Source: Chloroflexota bacterium
GTDB taxonomy: Bacteria; Chloroflexota; Limnocylindria; Limnocylindrales; CSP1-4
NCBI GenBank assembly: GCA_016875645.1
Contig: VGPE01000058.1
Span: 1 to 13,424 of the forward strand
Reading direction: 5' to 3'
DNA length: 13,424 nucleotides
The position numbers and the translations under genes were made by a program. Shown piece by piece: positions 1 through 6,701 of this stretch. Each line of letters begins with the position of its first letter. Position 1 is the first letter of the stretch. The notes beneath the pieces are model-generated. The model saw only the letters and a program-made list of their open reading frames with translations, ran no database searches and was not told the DNA's origin.

Positions 1-40
1 ACGAGCCGGGCGGGCCGCCACGGCGCCCACCGGAGGGGGA

Positions 41-1459
41 TCAGCCAGCGCCACTCAGCCGATCCATGATGAACCGCCGGACACCTTCGCGCGGCACCCG
101 TTCCTGGGTCATCGTGTCGCGGTCGCGAATCGTCACCGCGCCGTCTTCGAGGGACTCGACGTCCACCGTGATGCACCACGGCGTCCCGATCTCGTCCTGG
201 CGACGGTAGAGCTTCCCGATCGAGGCCGTGTCGTCGTAGACCGCCATGATGTCTCGCTGCAGGTCTGACTTGATCCGGTGGCAGAGCTCCACGATCTCGG
301 GGCGCTTCTTGAGAAGTGGCAGCACCGCCACTTTGTAGGGCGCCAATTGCGGGTGGAGCGCCAGCACGACGCGCGTCTCCCCACGCACTTCTTCCTCGCG
401 GTATGCGTCGATCAGGAAGGTGAACGGGGCGCGGTCTCCGCCCGCGGACGTCTCGACGATCCAGGGGATGTAGTGCTCCTCGGTGGCCGGGTCGAAGTAC
501 TCGAGGTTTTCGCCGCTGGCCGCCGCGTGGCGCGACAGGTCGAAGTCGCCACGGCTGTGGATGCCCTCGAGCTCCTTCCAGCCGAACGGAAACCGGTATT
601 CGACGTCGACGGCCCTCTTCGCATAGTGGGCCAGTTCGGCGGCGCGATGCTCGCGAAAGCGCAGACGCGACTTCGAGACCCCGTAACCCTCGTACCACGC
701 CATGCGTCGATCACGCCACGCCTCGAACTGCTCCGCCGCGGCGGCGGGGTGCACGAAATACTGCATCTCCATCTGCTCGAACTCGCGCATCCGGAACACG
801 AAGTTGCCGGGCGAGATCTCGTTGCGGAATGCCTTGCCGATCTGCGCGATCCCGAACGGGAGCTTCTTGCGCGACGTCTCGCGGACGTTCTTGAAGTTGA
901 CGTAGATGCCCTGCGCCGTCTCGGGCCGCAGGTAGATCAGCGACGCGTCGTCCTGGACCGGGCCCATCCAGGTCTGGAACATCAGGTTGAACCTGCGCGG
1001 CGCGGATAGCGGCCCCCCGTCGACCGGGCACTTGAGGCCAAGGCGCGCCACGATGCCCGGGTCCATGAGCTCGGCCGGGGAGAGGTCCTCGGCACCCGGC
1101 AGCTCGTCGACGCGAAAGCGACGCCGGTCCGTCGAGCACTCGACCATGGGGTCGCTGAACTCGGCGACATGGCCTGACGTGACCCAGACCTGGGGCGCCA
1201 TCAGGATGCCCGCGTCCAACCCGACGATGTCGTCGCGCTCCTGGACCATCGCCTTCCACCAGGCGCGCTTGACGTTGTTCTTGAGCTCAACGCCGAGCGG
1301 CCCGTAATCCCAGACGGCGTTGATGCCGCCGTAGATCTCGCTCGACGGGAAGACGAAGCCGCGCCGCTTGGCGAGCGACACGATCGTCTCGAGGTTCGCG
1401 ACGGCCGGCGCGACGTCGTCGGCCTCGTGCGCGACGGCCGCCTGAGGGGTCGAAGTCAT
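41..1459 (-). CDS. glyS: Glycyl-tRNA synthetase, alpha2 (class II, eukaryote/archaea-like) type
   Basis: Cytoplasmic enzyme that charges tRNA-Gly with glycine using ATP. The 472-residue product has the class II core: a motif 1 region around YGGINAVWDYGPLG (43-56), LRPETAQGIYVNF (177-189), motif 2 FRNEISPGNF followed by FRMREFEQ (211-229), and a motif 3-like ETSAGGDR (336-343). A C-terminal anticodon-binding domain begins near LAPYKVAVLPLLKK (372-385). Length fits the single-chain alpha2 form, not the separate alpha/beta form. The open frame continues upstream into recO, but that extension is arginine-rich and family-unlike, so I start at ATG 1459, which gives a typical N-terminus. ATG 1480 is the alternative. 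No Shine-Dalgarno is visible, but a -10-like element sits 7 nt upstream. Oddity: each of the two CxxC pairs usual in the zinc insertion has become CxxD (C108/D111 and C144/D147). It follows recO after 58 nt. Confidence 0.97.
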   Translation of the reverse strand: MTSTPQAAVAHEADDVAPAVANLETIVSLAKRRGFVFPSSEIYGGINAVWDYGPLGVELKNNVKRAWWKAMVQERDDIVGLDAGILMAPQVWVTSGHVAEFSDPMVECSTDRRRFRVDELPGAEDLSPAELMDPGIVARLGLKCPVDGGPLSAPRRFNLMFQTWMGPVQDDASLIYLRPETAQGIYVNFKNVRETSRKKLPFGIAQIGKAFRNEISPGNFVFRMREFEQMEMQYFVHPAAAAEQFEAWRDRRMAWYEGYGVSKSRLRFREHRAAELAHYAKRAVDVEYRFPFGWKELEGIHSRGDFDLSRHAAASGENLEYFDPATEEHYIPWIVETSAGGDRAPFTFLIDAYREEEVRGETRVVLALHPQLAPYKVAVLPLLKKRPEIVELCHRIKSDLQRDIMAVYDDTASIGKLYRRQDEIGTPWCITVDVESLEDGAVTIRDRDTMTQERVPREGVRRFIMDRLSGAG

Positions 1460-1466
1460 GGCACCG

Positions 1467-1475
1467 ATTGTGGCA
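1467..1475 (-). promoter_or_regulatory. Putative extended -10 element for glyS (leaderless start)
   Basis: On the minus strand the bases read TGC-CACAAT, a TGn extended -10 followed by a hexamer matching TATAAT at four positions. It ends 7 nt before the glyS ATG, so the transcript would begin at or next to the start codon. No convincing -35 box is seen. The call is inferred from spacing and consensus only; glyS could equally be co-transcribed with recO. Confidence 0.4.
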
Positions 1476-1517
1476 CGCATGACGTCGCGGGCGGCCCCCG
1501 CACGGGCGCTCGCGACC

Positions 1518-2291
1518 CTACGCCGGCGCCCGACCCACCCGCACCTCGTCGAGGAACGCGAGCGAGCGGGGGTCGCGCTCCAGCACCTGGCGTACGAAAT
1601 CGCGCAGCGCCGCCTCCACCTCGCGCTCCACGCCGACGGCGAGGCGAAGCCCCACGAGCGCCTCCGCGTCCATCCGCTGATACGCCTTGAGCAGCTTGAG
1701 CGCGTCCAGCGAAAGATCGACGCGCGACGTCTGCGGGGCGACATGGCGCTCGCACAGCACCCCACCGAGGACAGGTACCCAGCGGAAGCGGTCGGTCGGC
1801 TCCAGCATCCGGTCACATTCGACGCAGCGGTCCACCTCGGGCCGCATCCCGAGCTCATCGGCCAGTCGCATCTCGTACCAGCGGGCGACCCGCCCGGCCG
1901 CCATCCCGGCCTCGAGCAGTTCGTAGGCCCGCCGCAGCAGGCGGTACAGCGACTCGGCGGCCGCCCCTTCCTCGGACGAGCGATCGGCCAATTCCGCGAG
2001 ATACCAGGCCGTGGCCGCCGACTCGAGCGAATCCCGCAGGCGCAGCCACGCGTGACTGACCGAGACCTGGGTCACGACCTCGAACGTGCGGCCGTGGGCC
2101 AGCGCCACGCGCAGCTCCGCGAACGGCTCCAGCGATCCGCCCAACCGGCTCGTCTGGCGCCGGATTCCCCGCGCGATCGCCCGGATCTTGCCGTGCTCCG
2201 GGGTCAGCAGCGTGAGCACCCGGTCGGCCTCGCCCAGCTCGAACCGAGACAGGACGATCGCATCGGTGACATACGGGCGGCGAGACGGCAT
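1518..2291 (-). CDS. recO: DNA repair protein RecO
   Basis: Recombination mediator that works with RecR to load RecA onto SSB-coated single-stranded DNA and anneals complementary strands during gap repair. The 257-residue protein has the RecO N-terminal OB fold (TDAIVLSRFELGEADRVLTL, about 9-28, then HGKIRAIARGIRR, 33-45), a helical middle and a zinc-knuckle-like motif with C156, C159, C180 and H183 (CxxC then CxxH). Length matches the family (about 240-260). ATG 2291 is chosen because translation from it begins immediately before the OB-fold strand. The frame extends to 2492, but that would cover the divergent promoter region and the start of the plus-strand gene. RecO is followed by glyS and diverges from the prenyl synthase gene across 77 bp. 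The stop is TAG. Confidence 0.95.
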   Translation of the reverse strand: MPSRRPYVTDAIVLSRFELGEADRVLTLLTPEHGKIRAIARGIRRQTSRLGGSLEPFAELRVALAHGRTFEVVTQVSVSHAWLRLRDSLESAATAWYLAELADRSSEEGAAAESLYRLLRRAYELLEAGMAAGRVARWYEMRLADELGMRPEVDRCVECDRMLEPTDRFRWVPVLGGVLCERHVAPQTSRVDLSLDALKLLKAYQRMDAEALVGLRLAVGVEREVEAALRDFVRQVLERDPRSLAFLDEVRVGRAPA

Positions 2292-2301
2292 CTGCAGTCG
2301 G

Positions 2302-2310
2302 ACGCTACCA
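2302..2310 (-). promoter_or_regulatory. Possible extended -10 element for recO
   Basis: Minus strand reads TGG-TAGCGT, a TGn motif plus a TAnnnT hexamer, ending 10 nt before the recO ATG. That would leave about 4 nt of leader. No matching -35 box is recognised. The hexamer is a weak match, so this is tentative. It shares the 77-bp divergent spacer with the promoter of the plus-strand gene. Confidence 0.3.
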
Positions 2311-2353
2311 CGCGGGACCGAGCCACCCGCGGGGCGGGTGAGCCAGGGCGCGT

Positions 2354-2362
2354 TGCTATGAT
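2354..2362 (+). promoter_or_regulatory. Extended -10 promoter element of the prenyl synthase gene
   Basis: TGC-TATGAT is a TGn extended -10 with a hexamer matching TATAAT at five of six positions, striking in such GC-rich DNA. It ends 6 nt before the GTG start at 2369, so the predicted +1 falls on the start codon and the mRNA should be leaderless. No good -35 hexamer lies 16-18 bp upstream, which extended -10 promoters can tolerate. Confidence 0.6.
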
Positions 2363-2368
2363 CGGAAC

Positions 2369-3400
2369 GTGCCCGCAGACGCCGCGCCCCTGCAGTTCGA
2401 CCTGTCAGCGCTGATCGCCGCGACCGAGGAAGAAATCCGTCAACTCGTCCGCGACCGCGATCCGTCGACGCGTGGCCTGTACGAGATGGCACGCTACCAC
2501 CTGGGCCTGGACCACGATGCGGTCTCGGGCGGCAAGCGGATGCGGCCGCTGCTCGGGCTCCTCGCCTACGCGTCCATCACCGGCGAGTACGAGCCTGCGC
2601 TGCCCGGGGCCGCCGCTGTGGAGCTGGGCCACAACTTCAGCCTCGTCCACGACGACATCGAGGACAGTGACACCGAGCGCCGCCACCGGCCCACCCTGTG
2701 GACGCTGCACGGCATCCCGCAGGCGATCAACACCGGCGACGCCCTGTTCACCCTGAGCCGGATCGCGCTGCACCGCCTGTCGGACCTCGGCTTCTCCGAC
2801 GCCAAGGTGCTGCGCCTGGTCCGCCTCTACGACGAGACGTGCCTGCGGCTGTGCGAGGGCCAGTTCATCGACATCTGGACCAGCGAGCACGACGACGCCA
2901 TGTCGGTGGAGCTCTACTTCGACATGATCGGCCGCAAGACCGCGGCGCTGATTGCCGCCTCGATCGAGGCGGGCGCCCTGCTGGCCACCGACGACGACGC
3001 GGTGATCGCCCGCTATCGCTCGTTCGGCTGGGCACTGGGCATCGCCTTCCAGCTCAATGACGACCTGCTCGGGATCTGGGGCGAGGAACAGGCCACCGGC
3101 AAGGAGCCGTCCGACCTCGCCAAGCACAAGAAGACCCTGCCGGTGATCTTCGCGTTCGAACGCTCCCGCGAACCGGACCGAGCGCGCCTGGCCGAGATCT
3201 ACGCCTGCGAGTCGCCGACGACCGACGAGGTGGCCGAGGCCATGGCGATCCTCGAGCGCGCCGGGGCGCGCGACTACACCCGCAACCAGGCGCGCCGCTA
3301 CCGCGACGAGGCGCTGGCGGAGCTGGCGGCCGCCGGCGTGGTCCAGCCCGACGCGCGGCGCCGGCTCGAGGACGTGATCGTGGGGGTGATCTCGGCGTAG
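2369..3400 (+). CDS. Short-chain polyprenyl diphosphate synthase (IdsA-like; FPP/GGPP synthase)
   Basis: Adds isopentenyl diphosphate head-to-tail to allylic diphosphates, making C15-C20 chains for lipids, quinones or carotenoids. The 343-residue protein shows GGKRMRP (54-60, diphosphate contacts), the first Asp-rich motif DDIED (95-99) with RRHRPTLW after it, an FDMIGRKTAALI helix (184-195), and the second Asp-rich region NDDLLGIWG (230-238), followed by GKEPSDLAKHKKTLPV (244-259). The second motif is DDxxG, not DDxxD, as I recall for IdsA-type enzymes. F90, five residues before the first Asp-rich motif, and no insertion inside it (type I-like) suggest a short product, but exact chain length cannot be read. 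The start is GTG 2369, directly after a strong -10 element. It is the only plus-strand gene, convergent with the CNNM gene 24 bp away. Its substrate would come from the MEP pathway, to which ispE in this window belongs. Confidence 0.9.
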   Translation: MPADAAPLQFDLSALIAATEEEIRQLVRDRDPSTRGLYEMARYHLGLDHDAVSGGKRMRPLLGLLAYASITGEYEPALPGAAAVELGHNFSLVHDDIEDSDTERRHRPTLWTLHGIPQAINTGDALFTLSRIALHRLSDLGFSDAKVLRLVRLYDETCLRLCEGQFIDIWTSEHDDAMSVELYFDMIGRKTAALIAASIEAGALLATDDDAVIARYRSFGWALGIAFQLNDDLLGIWGEEQATGKEPSDLAKHKKTLPVIFAFERSREPDRARLAEIYACESPTTDEVAEAMAILERAGARDYTRNQARRYRDEALAELAAAGVVQPDARRRLEDVIVGVISA

Positions 3401-3424
3401 GGCGCCCGCGCGACCCGGGACCCG

Positions 3425-4756
3425 CTAGCGGTCCGCCTCGTCCGGCATCACCGCTCCGCCATCGTCGGGCGGGCGACGAACCACCAGCACCTTGCCGACC
3501 CGGCGGCCATCGGTCGACTCCACCGTGAGGACCAGGCCATCCACGTGGACCTGGTCACCTGGCGTCGGCACGCCCCCGATGCGGTGGTAGATGAGGCCGC
3601 CGACCGTGTCGTACTCGTCCTCGTCCTCGAGCCCAAGCTCGGTATCGAAGAGCTCGCCCAACTCGTCCACGGCCGCGCGGCCGTCCACGCGAACCTCGTC
3701 CTCCGAGAGGCGCTGGATCATCGGCTCCTCGACGTCGTACTCGTCCTGGATCTCGCCCACTATCTCCTCGAGCAGGTCCTCGATGGTCACGAGGCCCGCC
3801 GTGCCGCCGTACTCGTCGAGCACGATCGCGACGTGGACCTTGCGCCGCTGGAACTCGTGGAGCAGGTCGTCGATGGTCATGGACTCGGGCACGAAGAGGG
3901 GCGTACGCAGCAGCGCCCGCAGCGCCGGGCGCGTGGCACCGGGCTTGAGGTAGGGCAGCAGGTCCTTGGCGTACAGGATGCCGAGCACTTCGTCCACCGA
4001 GTCCTGGTAGATCGGGATCCGGCTGTGGCCCTCTTCGATGATCACGTCGATCGACTCGTCGATGCTGGCAGTCACGGGCAGCGCTGCGATCGAGGTGCGG
4101 GGGACCATCACCTCGTGCACTCGCCGGTCACCGAGCTTGATGACCGCATGGATCATCTGCTCTTCCTCGGCCTCGAGGATCCCCTGCTCCCCACCGCGCT
4201 CGACGAGCAGCGTGAGCTCCTCGGTGCTCATCATCTCGGCGCGGTCGATGTTGCGAACGCCCAAGAGCCGGCTGATCGCCTGGGTGACGCGCGTCAGAAC
4301 CCACACCACCGGTCCGAGGACGCGCCCCACAAGATCGACGAGGCCCGACAGCACCAGGGCGAACCGCTCCGGGTGGGCGAGCGCGAGCGTCTTCGGCACC
4401 AGTTCGCCGAAGACGATCGTGACGAAGCTCAGCACGGCCGTGACGATGAGCAGCGCGATGAGCTCGGCATACGGGGCGAGGATGACCGCGGTCGCGAGCA
4501 CCACCTCCAGGCCCTTGGCCAGGTTGACGCCGGCGAACGCCGCGGCGAGGAACCCGATGAACGTGATCCCGATCTGGATCACGGCGAGGAAGCGGGCGGG
4601 GTTCGCGGTGAGCCGCTGGACGCGTCGCGCGCTGCGGCTCCCCTCCTCGGCCAGCTGGTCCACGCGCAGACGCCGCACCGTGACGAGGGCGATCTCGGCC
4701 GCGACGAACACGGCATTGAGCAGGATGAGGATGGCGATGATCAGCAGGTCGAGCAT
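3425..4756 (-). CDS. CNNM/CorC (HlyC) family membrane protein with CBS pair, putative Mg2+/Co2+ exporter
   Basis: Inner-membrane protein of the family once called haemolysin C, now linked to Mg2+/Co2+ export. The 443 residues divide into a DUF21/CNNM transmembrane domain (about 1-185) with hydrophobic segments near 1-25, 56-80, 95-120 and 132-160 and the signature FGELVPKTLALAHPE (116-130); an acidic linker; two CBS motifs (about 212-270, with MVPRTSI, and 283-338, with DEYGGTAGLVTIEDLLEEIVG), expected to bind adenine nucleotides; and a CorC_HlyC C-terminal domain (about 345-427). The length is family-typical. ATG 4756 is preceded by GAGG at 7 nt spacing. It lies 20 bp after glmU and is probably co-transcribed with it, although the functions are not obviously related. 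Transport specificity is inferred from the family only. The stop is TAG. Confidence 0.93.
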   Translation of the reverse strand: MLDLLIIAILILLNAVFVAAEIALVTVRRLRVDQLAEEGSRSARRVQRLTANPARFLAVIQIGITFIGFLAAAFAGVNLAKGLEVVLATAVILAPYAELIALLIVTAVLSFVTIVFGELVPKTLALAHPERFALVLSGLVDLVGRVLGPVVWVLTRVTQAISRLLGVRNIDRAEMMSTEELTLLVERGGEQGILEAEEEQMIHAVIKLGDRRVHEVMVPRTSIAALPVTASIDESIDVIIEEGHSRIPIYQDSVDEVLGILYAKDLLPYLKPGATRPALRALLRTPLFVPESMTIDDLLHEFQRRKVHVAIVLDEYGGTAGLVTIEDLLEEIVGEIQDEYDVEEPMIQRLSEDEVRVDGRAAVDELGELFDTELGLEDEDEYDTVGGLIYHRIGGVPTPGDQVHVDGLVLTVESTDGRRVGKVLVVRRPPDDGGAVMPDEADR

Positions 4757-4776
4757 CCCTACGCCTCGCCGGCCGG

Positions 4777-6144
4777 CTAGTCGCCGGAGGTTGGCCGCGG
4801 GATCCTGGTGCGGGCCGGGACGCCGACTGCGAGCATCCGGTCGGGGACGTCGCGAGTGACCACTGCGCCCGCGCCCGTCTTCGCGCCCTCGCCGACCGTG
4901 ACCGGCGCCACGAGCATGGTGTCAACCCCGATGAATGCCCTCGCCCCGATCCGCGTGCGCTGCTTGCGGCGCCCGTCGTAATTGGCGGTGATCGTGCCCG
5001 CACCGATGTTGACGCCCTCGCCCACATCGGCGTCGCCGAGGTAGCTGACGTGGTGCTGTTGGACGGCAGGCCCGAGGCGACTGTTCTTGACCTCGGCGAA
5101 GTTGCCGAGCTTGGCGCCACGCCCGATGGACGAACCTGGCCGCAGGTGGGCGAACGGCCCGATCTGGACCTCGTCCTCCACCTCGGACGACTCGAGGACG
5201 GACGCCCAGATCCTGCAGTCGCGCCCGATGACCGTGTCAATCACCTGGCTGCCCGACCCGATCCGCGTGCCCTCGGCGACGCGCGTCGTTCCACGCAGGA
5301 CCACGTTGGCCTCCAGGACCACGTCCTGCGCCAGCTGCACCGTCGGCTCGATCCAGGCGGTCGACGGATCGTCCATGGTCACGCCCGCGAGCAGGTGGGC
5401 CTCGTTGGTGCGCGCCTGGAGCAGGTGGGCCGCCTCGGCCAGCTCGGAGCGGTCGTTGATGCCCAACAGGGTCCCGTCGTCGGGCACGACCAGCGAGGCC
5501 GCCGGCCGTCGATCAGCGGTCGCGAGGCGGACCAGCTCGGTCAGGTACAGCTCGCCGGTCGCGGGCGACGGCGACAGGTGGCCGATCCGTGTTCGGAGCC
5601 AGCCCGTCTCGAATGCATACAGGCCCGCGTTCACCTCGGACAGGCCGAGTTCGTCGGGGCTCGCGTCCTTCGCCTCGACGATCCGCTCCACCGCGCCCGA
5701 CGCATCGCGGACGACGCGCCCGAGGCGGGCCGGGTCCACCGCCTCGACGGTGAGCATCGCGAGGGGCGCGTCCCCGCGCTCCGCGATCAGTGCCGCGAGG
5801 AGCGCCGGATCGACCAGCGGCACATCCCCATTCATGACGAGGAGTTCTGCGACGCTGTCCGGGATCGCGGTGAGGGCGGCTCGGACCGCATCCCCGGTGC
5901 CGCTTGGGACGTCCTGGAGGACGAAGTCGGCGGCGTCGGCGAAGGTCTCGCAGATCGCGGCGGTGGCCGGGGAATACACGACCAGCGGTCGCCGGTCGGT
6001 CGCCTCGCGCGCGGCATCGATGACGTAGCCGAGCATCGGCCGGCCGAGCAGCGGGTGCAGCAGCTTCGGCAGGCGGGAGCGCATCCGCGTGCCGAGGCCC
6101 GCGGCCATGATGACCGGGAGCGCGCGTTGGTCGCTCGGGCTCAC
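4777..6144 (-). CDS. glmU: Bifunctional UDP-GlcNAc pyrophosphorylase / GlcN-1-P acetyltransferase GlmU
   Basis: Makes UDP-N-acetylglucosamine in the cytoplasm: the C-terminal half acetylates glucosamine-1-phosphate and the N-terminal half adds UMP. This supplies peptidoglycan and other glycans. The 455-residue protein has the nucleotidyltransferase signature AAGLGTRM (14-21) with K27, the uridine-binding GTGDA loop (82-86), GDVPL (106-110) and N230 for metal. The left-handed beta-helix hexapeptide repeats start around 265. The acetyltransferase site retains R335, K353, H365 and NYDG with K394 (388-394). Both halves look intact. In the GTGDA loop, the usual His is Asp85. The start is GTG 6144, 13 residues before the AAG motif; no in-frame ATG, GTG or TTG lies upstream before a stop at about 6231. 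No Shine-Dalgarno is visible. A clear promoter lies about 85 nt upstream and a CNNM gene follows. Confidence 0.97.
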   Translation of the reverse strand: MSPSDQRALPVIMAAGLGTRMRSRLPKLLHPLLGRPMLGYVIDAAREATDRRPLVVYSPATAAICETFADAADFVLQDVPSGTGDAVRAALTAIPDSVAELLVMNGDVPLVDPALLAALIAERGDAPLAMLTVEAVDPARLGRVVRDASGAVERIVEAKDASPDELGLSEVNAGLYAFETGWLRTRIGHLSPSPATGELYLTELVRLATADRRPAASLVVPDDGTLLGINDRSELAEAAHLLQARTNEAHLLAGVTMDDPSTAWIEPTVQLAQDVVLEANVVLRGTTRVAEGTRIGSGSQVIDTVIGRDCRIWASVLESSEVEDEVQIGPFAHLRPGSSIGRGAKLGNFAEVKNSRLGPAVQQHHVSYLGDADVGEGVNIGAGTITANYDGRRKQRTRIGARAFIGVDTMLVAPVTVGEGAKTGAGAVVTRDVPDRMLAVGVPARTRIPRPTSGD

Positions 6145-6229
6145 GGAAAGAGAGGCCCGCAGGGCGGATCGTCCGAGGTTGTCCTCGCACCGCCTGCAGG
6201 CGTGGGTGGGCTGGATGTCATCGGGTTGT
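6145..6229 (-). promoter_or_regulatory. Hairpin-rich 5' leader of glmU (candidate regulatory leader)
   Basis: This is the predicted untranslated leader between the promoter's expected +1 (A at 6229) and the GTG start. It holds three small inverted repeats: CGCC-TGCA-GGCG (6191-6202, a perfect 12-bp palindrome), CGAGG-ACAA-CCTCG in minus-strand sense (6174-6187), and GCCC-TGC-GGGC (6155-6165). No known riboswitch or glmS ribozyme core is recognised. Such short stems occur by chance in GC-rich DNA, so a regulatory role is speculative. It is the longest apparent leader in the window. Confidence 0.3.
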
Positions 6230-6235
6230 CAGAGA

Positions 6236-6265
6236 ATCGTAGGAGACGCGCAAGGCGGGTGTCAA
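6236..6265 (-). promoter_or_regulatory. Sigma70-type promoter of glmU
   Basis: On the minus strand a perfect -35 TTGACA (6265-6260) is followed after 18 bp by TACGAT (6241-6236), a good -10 hexamer. The predicted +1 is A at 6229. It lies in the 167-nt gap between ridA and glmU and points at glmU, so glmU and the CNNM gene form a transcription unit separate from the tsaE-ridA run. It is the best -35/-10 match I found here. Confidence 0.7.
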
Positions 6266-6282
6266 ATGCGACCGCCGTGATG

Positions 6283-6313
6283 GAGCGCGAGAAGGCGGGC
6301 GCCGGACGCGCTC
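6283..6313 (-). repeat. Inverted repeat at the ridA stop (weak terminator-like hairpin)
   Basis: Seven-base arms GAGCGCG (6283-6289) and CGCGCTC (6307-6313) can pair across a 17-nt loop, overlapping the ridA stop codon. There is no T-run after the stem in either direction, so it is not a classical intrinsic terminator. It may mark the end of the tsaE-ridA transcript or be chance. Confidence 0.25.
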
Positions 6314-6701
6314 AGCCCGCGCGCGACCCTCGGGCAATGGCCTCGATCTCGATGGAGGCACCCCGCGGAAGGCCTGCGACCGCAAAGGTGGCGCGCGCGG
6401 GCGGCGGATCGCCGACGAACCGTGCGTATATGCCGTTGACGGTCGCGAAGTCGTTCATGTCGGTGAGCAGGATCGTGGTCTTCACGACGTGGGCGAAGGT
6501 CAGCCCGGCGCTGTCCAGCACCGCGGCGAGGTTGCGCAGCACGCGCTCCGTCTGGGCCTCGATGCCATCGACAAGCTGCCCGGTGGCCGGGTCGAGTCCG
6601 ACCTGGCCCGAGCAGAACACGAAGCCGTCGATCGCGATCGCCTGGCTGTACGGACCGACGGGCGCGGGAGCCCCGTCGCTGGTGATCGCCTCGCGGGTCA
6701 T
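6312..6701 (-). CDS. ridA: RidA-family enamine/imine deaminase
   Basis: Hydrolyses reactive enamines such as 2-aminoacrylate, released by PLP enzymes like serine/threonine dehydratase, so protecting PLP-dependent enzymes. The 129-residue protein is full length for the family, which forms a trimer. It has GPYSQAI (16-22), FCSGQVGLDP (29-38), PARATF with the active-site Arg R103, and the C-terminal LPRGASIEIEAIA (111-123) with E120. These residues support the deaminase-active RidA subgroup over inactive YjgF homologues. ATG 6701 overlaps the ispE stop (ATGA), and GGGAG lies 8 nt upstream. It is the last gene of the tight run. Its link to isoprenoid or tRNA functions is not obvious; co-transcription may just ensure constitutive expression. 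Confidence 0.93.
   Translation of the reverse strand: MTREAITSDGAPAPVGPYSQAIAIDGFVFCSGQVGLDPATGQLVDGIEAQTERVLRNLAAVLDSAGLTFAHVVKTTILLTDMNDFATVNGIYARFVGDPPPARATFAVAGLPRGASIEIEAIARGSRAG

Noticed and set aside
1..40. Terminator downstream of glyS.
   Set aside because: The 40 bases contain GC-rich short repeats but no clean stem followed by a T-run.
41..1858. 605-residue minus-strand frame extending glyS upstream into recO.
   Set aside because: The first 133 residues are Arg/Ser-rich, overlap recO and do not look like GlyRS; the family-like sequence begins after ATG 1459.
1458..2414. 318-residue plus-strand frame opposite recO.
   Set aside because: It covers recO and crosses the divergent promoter region; no motifs.
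3545..4780. 411-residue plus-strand frame opposite the CNNM gene.
   Set aside because: His/Asp/Arg-rich antisense translation with no domain; the minus-strand frame has a full domain set.
6145..6229. Riboswitch or glmS ribozyme in front of glmU.
   Set aside because: No conserved core or known aptamer pattern is recognised; only short generic hairpins, and glmS ribozymes precede glmS.
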